From NCBI GenBank assembly GCA_030592645.1, contig JAUVIR010000030.1, positions 1-40,478 of the forward strand: a stretch of DNA of 40,478 bases, given 5' to 3'. Both the position numbers and the translations under genes were made by a program. Below are positions 31,147 through 37,848 of the stretch, one piece after another (the first letter of the stretch is position 1; the number at the start of each line of letters is the position of its first letter). The DNA comes from Candidatus Fermentibacterota bacterium (GTDB taxonomy: Bacteria > Fermentibacterota > Fermentibacteria > Fermentibacterales > JCC-6). Below the pieces are notes generated by a model. That model was not told the origin of the DNA. It did not search any database and was given only the letters and a program-made list of their open reading frames with translations.

Positions 31147-31761
31147 ATCCGTCTCCATCTGTTCGATGAAAATTTCCGATCTAAATATCCCCTTATAGCG
31201 GGGATAGATGAGGCGGGAAGAGGTCCCCTTGCCGGCCCTCTTGTGGCCGCTGCGGTGATGTTCCCCCCGGAGACGGTTCTGACCGGGGTCAACGACAGCA
31301 AGAAGCTTTCCGGCGGAAAGCGCAAACGACTTTTCCCGATTATCACTGAAGAATCGGAATACTGGTCAACAGGTATTGTAGAACCCTCCGAGATAGATAC
31401 CGTGGGTATGGCACAGGCTGTACGTCTTTCCTTCAGGCGGGCTGCCTGGGATATACCTGCTGATCTCTTTCTCATCGACGGTCTTCCCGTAAAGGATCTG
31501 AACATCCCCGCGGAATTCATCGTTAAAGGCGATTCGAAAAGTCTTTCGATTGCCGCTGCCAGTATTATCGCCAAGGTAACAAGAGATGAAATCATGATAG
31601 AGGCCGACCGGAAGTATCCCGGTTACGGCTTTGCTTCCAACAAGGGTTACGGTTCGGCAGAACACATGGAGGCTATAAGAAGACTGGGGCCCTGCCCTAT
31701 TCACAGAATGTCCTTCGCTCCGATGAAGAATGACGCGCAGTTGAGGTTCCGCTTTGAGTGA
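31147..31761 (+). CDS. rnhB: Ribonuclease HII, non-canonical start
   Basis: About 204 residues if read from ATC at 31147. The family N-terminus is present: LFDENFR, then PLIAGIDEAGRGPLAGPLVA with the catalytic D-E pair. NDSKKLSG, FLIDGLPVK and the motif KGDSKSLSIAAASIIAKVTR with the third acidic residue follow. The first GTG in frame (31243) lies after the DEAGRG motif and would remove the active site. No ATG, GTG or TTG exists in frame upstream across the end of rplS, so the start must be near-cognate: ATC at 31147, ACG at 31141 (9 bases after AAGGA) or CTG at 31159. It removes ribonucleotides from DNA-RNA hybrids. The end overlaps yraN by 8 bases. Confidence 0.88.
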   Translation: MRLHLFDENFRSKYPLIAGIDEAGRGPLAGPLVAAAVMFPPETVLTGVNDSKKLSGGKRKRLFPIITEESEYWSTGIVEPSEIDTVGMAQAVRLSFRRAAWDIPADLFLIDGLPVKDLNIPAEFIVKGDSKSLSIAAASIIAKVTRDEIMIEADRKYPGYGFASNKGYGSAEHMEAIRRLGPCPIHRMSFAPMKNDAQLRFRFE

Positions 31762-32113
31762 GATATCAAAGGAAGCCGAATCCTTCGTGTGTCGATGGCT
31801 CGAGGAGAGGGGATGGAATATTGAAGCCCGTAATTTCAGAACACGCAGATCAGAGATAGATATAGTGGCGAAGAAAGAAGATGTACTCTCCTTCGTTGAA
31901 GTCAAATTCGCTTCGGACAATTCTGCGACAATTGCGCTGGGTAAGATAGATTCGGAGAAGCAGGCAAGAATCGTACATGCCGCTTCGGCTTACCTCTCAA
32001 AGAGACCTCCTTCAGGCCAGATACGCTTCGATGTGGCGATTGTACGGGGCTCACCCATGAACCTCCGAATGGACACTTACCTCGAGGATGCCTTCCGCCC
32101 GGACCTGATGTAA
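31754..32113 (+). CDS. yraN: YraN/UPF0102 family nuclease-like protein
   Basis: 119 residues from a TTG at 31754, with GAGG seven bases upstream. It shows the endonuclease-like fold of UPF0102: AESFVCRWLEERGWNIEARN, then the catalytic-type EIDIVAKKEDVLSFVEVK (E-x-D...E-V-K as in restriction-like nucleases), and KQARIVHAASAYL. The usual G before EID is serine (RSEID). The biological role is unproven, but rnhB-yraN adjacency is common. It is the last gene of the rightward block; no clear terminator follows before the convergent regulator gene. Confidence 0.93.
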   Translation: MSEISKEAESFVCRWLEERGWNIEARNFRTRRSEIDIVAKKEDVLSFVEVKFASDNSATIALGKIDSEKQARIVHAASAYLSKRPPSGQIRFDVAIVRGSPMNLRMDTYLEDAFRPDLM

Positions 32114-32171
32114 TCTGCAGCAGCTTCCTTTGATGAAGAAAGTACAGCCTCAGTATCTTCGGAATGTGTGG

Positions 32172-32212
32172 ATTGTCAGGTGATTGTCAGTAAATACTAA
32201 ATATTATTGTCA
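32172..32212. promoter_or_regulatory. TTGTCA repeats at the 3' end of the regulator gene
   Basis: ATTGTCA occurs at 32172-32178, 32183-32189 (exactly 11 bases apart) and 32206-32212 (23 bases further), the last inside the final codons of the regulator gene. The same element with the same 11-base phase lies at its promoter. Confidence 0.5.
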
Positions 32213-33222
32213 ATCCCATGCTCGATGACAGACCGGAGAACGGGGTCGAGATTTTCGATGCGGAACGATATATCCGGATGAGCAGATTGAAAGATTCTGA
32301 AAACCTCATCAGAGAAGCCCTGGCCGATGGATTGGACTCCTTTGAAGTCGAGAATAATCTCTTTGAACTGATCCAGGCCCACCAGCAGACGTTTCGCCTC
32401 TGAACGTGAGACATAGGTTTCCCGAAAAAGGCGGACCAGCACCCGGGTTCGTTCAAACTGAAAACTGAACTCCTCCGGGGCATATATGGAAAACACGTCT
32501 GCAAGCTTTCTTCGCGCGCGGCGTTTTACCTTGAATCGGACTTCAGTTCCCTTGATCGTCCTTGCCCTGGCGACATAAGTCTCATCAATCGTGTTATTGA
32601 TCATGAGTTCCGTCTCATGTGATCGAAGAGTGAATTGATCCCCGGCTTTTGATGTGAAGAAGATACCTTCTCCCGAATGCTTTTTCCTCATCGTTGTGGT
32701 CTTGCCTTTCAGCAACTCCGCCACTGCTTGTGTTTCATCCGTCAGATTGTATTTCGATGCGATGGAGTGGAATACTCCGATGCCATGGTCCCGTATTCGA
32801 AACGTGCAATCGTATGAATCCAGAGAGACCTCCACCATAGCAGAGGAGGATTCTGAATGATCGATTGAATTGTTCAGCATCTCGGTGAACGCGTATTGCA
32901 GGATTTCAAAGGCGGTTGGACTCGTAAGTTTTTTCAGGTTGAGGAACAGGGCGGTTTCCTCAAAGACCCTGTCCTCTTCCAACCCTCGGAGACTGTAGCG
33001 ACGCGAAAAGTGAGGGAGGACATTGCGCTGTTTCCTCCCGCCCGAAATGAAGTAACGCGCCCCGCGCGTTTGCCCCTCCTTACGAACCAGTCCCTCTGAG
33101 ATGAGCTTACGCAGATGTGCATTAATGGCCTGCCTTGTGATTCCAAGCATGCGAGCGAGTTCGGTTCCGTTATTACCTCCAGAGGCGATTAGTGCCTGAA
33201 GGATATGTTGTCGTGTCTTCAT
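32197..33222 (-). CDS. Fused regulator: winged helix, GHKL ATPase and STAS-like (DUF4325) domains
   Basis: 341 residues. Residues 1-60 are a winged helix (NGTELARMLGITRQAINAHL is the helix-turn-helix). From about 85 to 240 there is a GHKL/HATPase domain with the N-box E114-x3-N118 in EMLNNSIDHS, the G1 box DHGIGV (145-150) and the G2 loop HSGEGIFF (182-189). The last 90 residues read as a STAS-like DUF4325 domain, with LLVGLDQFKEIILDFKGVQS and IGQGFSDEVFRIF. There is no phospho-accepting histidine or receiver domain, so ATP or partner binding may directly alter DNA binding. It resembles anti-sigma/anti-anti-sigma modules fused in one chain. It has its own promoter overlapped downstream by phased TTGTCA repeats, suggesting self-control. 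Confidence 0.88.
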   Translation of the reverse strand: MKTRQHILQALIASGGNNGTELARMLGITRQAINAHLRKLISEGLVRKEGQTRGARYFISGGRKQRNVLPHFSRRYSLRGLEEDRVFEETALFLNLKKLTSPTAFEILQYAFTEMLNNSIDHSESSSAMVEVSLDSYDCTFRIRDHGIGVFHSIASKYNLTDETQAVAELLKGKTTTMRKKHSGEGIFFTSKAGDQFTLRSHETELMINNTIDETYVARARTIKGTEVRFKVKRRARRKLADVFSIYAPEEFSFQFERTRVLVRLFRETYVSRSEAKRLLVGLDQFKEIILDFKGVQSIGQGFSDEVFRIFQSAHPDISFRIENLDPVLRSVIEHGIDNNI

Positions 33223-33241
33223 TCATCGAGGTCCTTAAAGT

Positions 33242-33259
33242 ATTGTCAACTATTTGTCA
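33242..33259. promoter_or_regulatory. Phased operator repeats just after the regulator promoter
   Basis: TTGTCA at 33243-33248 and 33254-33259 are one helical turn (11 bases) apart, each followed by A. They lie about 5-22 bases beyond the predicted transcription start of the regulator gene, an ideal place for repression by the regulator itself. Confidence 0.55.
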
Positions 33260-33270
33260 ACCTATTTCAG

Positions 33271-33299
33271 TATATATTGTAAAGGTATCTTTTCGTCAA
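33271..33299 (-). promoter_or_regulatory. Promoter of the fused regulator gene
   Basis: On the minus strand TTGACG (33299-33294), a 17-base spacer and TATATA (33276-33271) form a good sigma-70 promoter, 49 bases before the regulator ATG. Confidence 0.6.
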
Positions 33300-33622
33300 G
33301 GATAAGGCGGACATACCATGACAAGACAATGTGCCAAAGACCTGACGCAGATCCATGTAGTGCATGTATATTCTTCCCAGCATTTCCTGATCCTCCCATT
33401 ATATAAACACCGATCAGGAAGATGTGGTTTCCGCAGCTATCCGCAGATGTCAACAGGGATGGCTATGCCCCGATCCTGATGTATGTTTTATGATAGAACA
33501 GGTGCCTTCCAATCTTATACACATTAAAATGGATTTGGAGTTTTCGTGAGTATAATTACCATTCTGATTGCCGGTATCATGTCTTCTGATCGCGGCGACT
33601 GATACTTGCAGATGAATCGGTA
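33300..33622. other. Intergenic stretch with a possible 18-codon leader ORF
   Basis: About 320 bases lie between the regulator promoter and the membrane protein gene. I see no RNA gene or transposon end. A short plus-strand frame at 33546-33602 starts with GTG five bases after GGAG and encodes MSIITILIAGIMSSDRGD. Its hydrophobic start resembles a broken signal peptide or leader peptide. It ends 20 bases before the next ATG. Coding is possible but unproven. Confidence 0.3.
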
Positions 33623-34810
33623 ATGAAGAATTTTATCAGTCTCAGATCATCAGGCAGGAATGGGTGGCTGGCCTTTGCCGCTCTCCTGCTTCCATTCTCT
33701 GCAGTTATCATTTTCTGTATCGCCTCCGGTGTTCCCGATCACGCGCGAGAGGGAGACGGTGCGCTCCTGGAGTTCTCCACCAGGAGTACTGCTGCCGGGG
33801 AGACTTTTACCGGGCCATATTCCAGGTACGGATTCCATCATCCGGGACCGGCCTACTTCTTTGTCAGGATTCCGCTTCACTACCTTTTCGGAAGCAGCGC
33901 GTCCGCCTCCTACATTACGGTCAGCCTGATATGCATGCTCTGTCTCGCTTCTGTGTTTCTGCTTCTGAGGAAATGCGGCAGCCGATTGATGCCTGTAATT
34001 TTCTGTTTACTTGCCGCGATCTTCCTCTGGTCTTTTAAACCGGTGATATGGCTTAATGACTGGAACCCTTTCGTTATCATCTTTCCCCTTCTGCTGACCT
34101 TCGTTTCGTTCACCGCGGTTGCAGCCGGTTTTCATGTATTTCTTCCAGTTGCAGTCGCAGCAGGTTCATTTTCAGTGCAGACACATATAGGAAGCTTTCC
34201 GTCGGTGGCTGCCGCTGCGGTTTTTGCAGGGGTCTTCCTTGTCATCCGGTTTAAAAAAAGATCGAATGGGGGTGTTCCCTCATTGACCGATTCTTCTATT
34301 ACGAGGAGCATCTCGATTGCATCGATAACCGCTGTGGTCCTCTGGGCACCTGTTCTACTGCATGGACTGATTTCCAGCAGCGGGGGAAACCTGTCAGGAA
34401 TACTGCGCTTCTTCAGGGAAGCGTCCCCGGGGTTATCATTGAAAAGGTCTTTCTTTATATGGATCGATGCGGTTTCCGGGATGGAGGCAAACCCGCTAAG
34501 CGGGGAATATCTGCGCAGAGCAGGTATACTATTCCATGTTAAGGGTATCATTGTTTTCCTGCGGGTTACTCTGCTTTTCGTCTGCTGCACTTTTCTGTAC
34601 AGAAAGAACCGAACCGGTTTCACGCTTTTGGCGGGCTGCATGCTCCTGCTGCTTCACCTGACAGCCTTCCTGTCCATAGCTCAGGTGCGCGGTGAACCCC
34701 ATACCTACCTGTTCCTCTGGTTTGCCATCCTCGGACTTCTGTCCTGGACGGTCATACTCTCTTCGATAGCAGAATTGTCTGCCCTGCTCAAAAGTGATAA
34801 GGTTTTGTGA
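33623..34810 (+). CDS. GT-C-type multi-pass membrane glycosyltransferase, cut by in-frame TGA
   Basis: 395 residues up to a TGA at 34808. The N-terminal part has a membrane helix, then an exoplasmic loop with EGDGALLEFSTRSTAA and GPYSRYGFHHPGPAYFFVRI. The acidic residue plus GPYSR-x-G-x-HHPGP is a pattern I know from bacterial GT-C (PMT/ArnT-like) enzymes, which move sugars from polyprenyl phosphate carriers outside the membrane. About nine more helices follow. The frame after the TGA stays open to 35230 and starts with another hydrophobic helix, so the stop probably splits one 535-codon gene. The protein is likely inactive or shortened unless the stop is read through. A short candidate ORF lies upstream. 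Confidence 0.72.
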   Translation: MKNFISLRSSGRNGWLAFAALLLPFSAVIIFCIASGVPDHAREGDGALLEFSTRSTAAGETFTGPYSRYGFHHPGPAYFFVRIPLHYLFGSSASASYITVSLICMLCLASVFLLLRKCGSRLMPVIFCLLAAIFLWSFKPVIWLNDWNPFVIIFPLLLTFVSFTAVAAGFHVFLPVAVAAGSFSVQTHIGSFPSVAAAAVFAGVFLVIRFKKRSNGGVPSLTDSSITRSISIASITAVVLWAPVLLHGLISSSGGNLSGILRFFREASPGLSLKRSFFIWIDAVSGMEANPLSGEYLRRAGILFHVKGIIVFLRVTLLFVCCTFLYRKNRTGFTLLAGCMLLLLHLTAFLSIAQVRGEPHTYLFLWFAILGLLSWTVILSSIAELSALLKSDKVL

Positions 34811-35230
34811 TGGGTCATTCCGGCATGTACCGTCATTGTGCTCGTATTTTCGCTCCTGAACACTGCATCAGTATGGAATAAATCCCCGAGCAGCCTTTTT
34901 GATCCGCTTTCATATCACGATGAACAGGTTATGGCGCTCGGTGATTCCCTGAGTCATTACTTTTCCACGGAGGATGAGAGCGGCTGGGTTATCGTTCCTG
35001 CGGAGCATGATCTCTGGCCCCTGATGGCAGGCCTGCTCAACAGTCTCGATAAGGAGGGATGGAACGTATCCGTTTCGCCGGATTTTACCTTCATGACGGG
35101 GATCGATTCGGATGCGGATGACATCCCTCTGTATATCGTTCCCGATTCCTGCAGTATCCCTTACGGAAGCGAGGTTCTGTTTCGTCATGCAAATATCTTG
35201 ATCTGCAGGCAGCAGAAACTGGATAACTGA
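34811..35230 (+). pseudogene. C-terminal part of the GT-C-type gene after the in-frame TGA
   Basis: This is the same reading frame as 33623-34810, separated only by TGA at 34808-34810. It begins WVIPACTVIVLVFSLLNTA, a membrane helix that would complete the helix bundle, followed by a soluble exoplasmic domain of about 110 residues (SGWVIVPAEHDLWPLMAGLL, LYIVPDS). The only in-frame start-like codon, a GTG at 34838, lies inside the helix and has no SD, so separate translation is unlikely. Most likely this is a recent nonsense mutation; a sequencing error or read-through are the alternatives. Confidence 0.65.
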
Positions 35231-35260
35231 TTGACAAAAGCCATACGATGATGCTATCAT
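35231..35260 (+). promoter_or_regulatory. Promoter of the secreted protease gene
   Basis: Perfect TTGACA at 35231-35236, an 18-base spacer and TATCAT at 35255-35260. The predicted start is near 35267, 24 bases before the ATG, which follows GGAGG. Confidence 0.6.
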
Positions 35261-35290
35261 GTTTGATGTATCCTGTCACCTTGGAGGAAT

Positions 35291-37783
35291 ATGATACTCA
35301 TTCTTGTTTCCATGATTCTTGCTTCCACACCCGTTCCGTCAGGTCCCTCAGGTCTGCGTATGCAGGAGACTGCGGTATCTCCCCTTGAAATTCTGCCCGC
35401 TTCGTTTGACGATATTTCGATTATCGCGGGCAGCAGAGGAGATGTCGTACTGATAGTTGTTGCCGATTATGTCGCTGATGCTCTGGCAGCTCAACTGGCG
35501 CAGTTCCAAAGTGATATCGCATCGGAGGGATGGACGGTGCAGATGCATGTCATGAGCGGGGGCACAGTCGAAGACATTAAATTCCTTTTTCAGAATACAG
35601 CCGATCTTGACGGCGCCATCCTTGTGGGATTTCTGCCATGCGCATGGTACGAAGAGGACTACTGGGGATTAGAGGAATTCCCCTGTGAGCTGTTCCTGAT
35701 GGACCTTGACGGTATCTGGGTTGATTCAGACTCCGATGGACTCTATGACACCAATTATGTTGATGTGGAGCCTGAGATCTGGATAGGCAGGATAGACGCG
35801 CATACCGCCTATGGCCCCGAGCTGTTTCTGCTTGCAGAGTACTTCACCAGGAATCATGTATACAGAACAGGGTCTCTCGGATTGAATCCCGAAGCTCTGG
35901 CTTTCAATGACGATGACTGGAGCTACTACACGGATTGCGGCCTTAACGGTATTTACGGGTCGGCAAACGTCACTGTCGTCAATTCTTCCACTCAGACCAC
36001 AGCGGATAATTACCTTCTCAACCTCGAGCAGGGGTACGAATTCGTACACCTTATGTCCCATTCATGCCCCTGGGGGCATACTTTTAAACTCCCCGGAGGA
36101 ATGGCAGGCACTGTGATGGCACCTGAAATAGCCCAGGTGAACCCCCGTACCGCTTTTCTGCAATTGTTCAGCTGTTCCAACGCAAGATGGGTGGAGGAGG
36201 GGTGTCTGGGAAACTGGTACCTCTTCGGTACCGATTACGGACTGCTTGTCACCGGTGCTGCCAAAACCGGCTCGATGCTGGACTTTGAAGAGTACTACGG
36301 CCCCCTTGCCTCAGGGCTTACATTTGGTGAAGCATTCAGGGAGTGGTGGGAATACGAGGCACAGGGAGGTTTCAGCAGCAGTGAGAGAGCATGGTTTTAC
36401 GGTAACGCTCTGCTCGGAGATCCTACATTGAAGCCTCTAGCCGGCTCAATGAGGACGCAAAGCCATGCGGCTGCAGGGCAGCGATTCACAGAGTATGAAT
36501 ATATATCCACAAGCAATTTCTCCGACTGTTTCCCCGCAGCAGCGTCCAGCAATTACACTCCGCGCCGTACAGTTGCAGCATGGCTCTCCGGGGAGAACGG
36601 AAGGCTTGATGTTGCCGCGAGGCTTTACGAAGAGGGGGCAGGCTGGGGTCCGGTTATCTACGTTGATTCGGACGAGTACTGGGATGTCGGGGTCTCCGCA
36701 TGCTATCACGACACCTCCCCCTGGATAGTCTGGAGTGATTTCGAGTTATCCACCTACAGCTACAGGATAAAAACAGCCCACGGTAACGATTTCTCCCAGG
36801 TTGAGATCCAGGTCGACCAGGAGGGTTACCAGATAAGCCCGGTTCTTGCCTCCACCGGCAGCAGGCTATGGCTGGCATGGCTGGACTGGGACGCGAACGG
36901 CGGCGCTGTGATGCTCAAGAGTATTGATGGAGCTTTCCCTGCAGCTCAGATGAGTTCTGCGGCGGAATGGTGCCAGAATCCAGAGCTTATAGTGGATGCT
37001 TCGGGAACCGTTCATCTCGCATGGGAGGAGCGGTCTTCCTGCGGAAGCAGGATAATGTGGTGCTGCGGTGATTCATCAGGTTTCAGTTCTCCCGTCGAGG
37101 TATCCACAGGTGAACTATGTCATTCTCCCAGCCTCGACACCGACTGGTCAAACTCCGAAACCTCTCTGTTATGGCTCGACGAGGCAGGAGCGGTCTCGAT
37201 TGAACTAATGGTATGGGAAGGAACTGTGTGGGGGGATGCGGGTACCGTTCATACAACCACCGAACGCATTTCGGGAGCTTTCCTGGGCAGCCTGCCCGAG
37301 CCCATGGGAACAGGTGTCATCTGGCAGGAGGGGTGCGGAGCCGCGGCGTCGATTATGGGCTACCCCCTCGGCGGTTCTGCGCCGCTGGAACTGTATCCTT
37401 TTGCTGGTCCCGCATGGTCTCCCGTTTCGACTCCCTGCGAACTGTTATGGGCAGGCAACGAAGGCACCGGATGGGAAATATATTTTCAGGATCTTTCCAG
37501 TGTGGGTATAGGCGGCCACGGATCTGCAGGGATGCTGCAGATGCCGCAGATCGTTGAGAATCCCGTCCGGGATATCATGATTCTCTCACTTAATGAGAAC
37601 AGCTCTGCTTTCGAGTCCGATATCCGCATTTACGATCTTACCGGCAGGATAGTACTCAGCAGACGATTGCTTGTCCAGCCCGGAGCTGATAACCTTCTTG
37701 ACTGTTCGATTCTGCCTGCGGGTATTTACATGATCAGTTTCGGGGAGGGAATGCCCCCCGGCAGATTCGTACTGCTCAGGTAG
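35291..37783 (+). CDS. Secreted clan CD (gingipain/C25-like) protease with C-terminal sorting domain
   Basis: 830 residues. A signal peptide (MILILVSMILASTPVPS) is followed by a caspase-hemoglobinase-like domain up to about residue 390. DVVLIVVADYV and DLDGAILVGFLPC are the fold's core strands. The probable catalytic histidine is H257 in FVHLMSHSCPWGH and the nucleophile C295 in FLQLFSCSNARW, in the order and context of peptidase family C25. An acidic D-rich loop (DSDSDGLYDTN, 145-155) may bind calcium. Residues ~400-740 are beta-rich repeats. The last ~75 residues have the Por/type IX-like sorting pattern: NPVRDI, then IYDLTGRIVLSRRL and LPAGIYMI. It should be exported and anchored or released by a type IX-like system, not present in this window. 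Confidence 0.8.
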   Translation: MILILVSMILASTPVPSGPSGLRMQETAVSPLEILPASFDDISIIAGSRGDVVLIVVADYVADALAAQLAQFQSDIASEGWTVQMHVMSGGTVEDIKFLFQNTADLDGAILVGFLPCAWYEEDYWGLEEFPCELFLMDLDGIWVDSDSDGLYDTNYVDVEPEIWIGRIDAHTAYGPELFLLAEYFTRNHVYRTGSLGLNPEALAFNDDDWSYYTDCGLNGIYGSANVTVVNSSTQTTADNYLLNLEQGYEFVHLMSHSCPWGHTFKLPGGMAGTVMAPEIAQVNPRTAFLQLFSCSNARWVEEGCLGNWYLFGTDYGLLVTGAAKTGSMLDFEEYYGPLASGLTFGEAFREWWEYEAQGGFSSSERAWFYGNALLGDPTLKPLAGSMRTQSHAAAGQRFTEYEYISTSNFSDCFPAAASSNYTPRRTVAAWLSGENGRLDVAARLYEEGAGWGPVIYVDSDEYWDVGVSACYHDTSPWIVWSDFELSTYSYRIKTAHGNDFSQVEIQVDQEGYQISPVLASTGSRLWLAWLDWDANGGAVMLKSIDGAFPAAQMSSAAEWCQNPELIVDASGTVHLAWEERSSCGSRIMWCCGDSSGFSSPVEVSTGELCHSPSLDTDWSNSETSLLWLDEAGAVSIELMVWEGTVWGDAGTVHTTTERISGAFLGSLPEPMGTGVIWQEGCGAAASIMGYPLGGSAPLELYPFAGPAWSPVSTPCELLWAGNEGTGWEIYFQDLSSVGIGGHGSAGMLQMPQIVENPVRDIMILSLNENSSAFESDIRIYDLTGRIVLSRRLLVQPGADNLLDCSILPAGIYMISFGEGMPPGRFVLLR

Positions 37784-37848
37784 CGTCATCCTGAAGTGAG
37801 CATGGATTGTCATTCCATACTCACTGATCTCAAGAACGGGGGCTGAAC

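Noticed and set aside
31243..31761. rnhB starting at GTG 31243
   Set aside because: That start would remove the DEAGRG catalytic motif, which is present in the same frame just upstream.
34808..34810. TGA reassigned to tryptophan or selenocysteine across the genome
   Set aside because: Other genes here (for example the ROK kinase and rsmB) end at TGA, in 4-base overlaps with the next gene, so TGA is a normal stop; selenocysteine has no supporting stem-loop that I could see.
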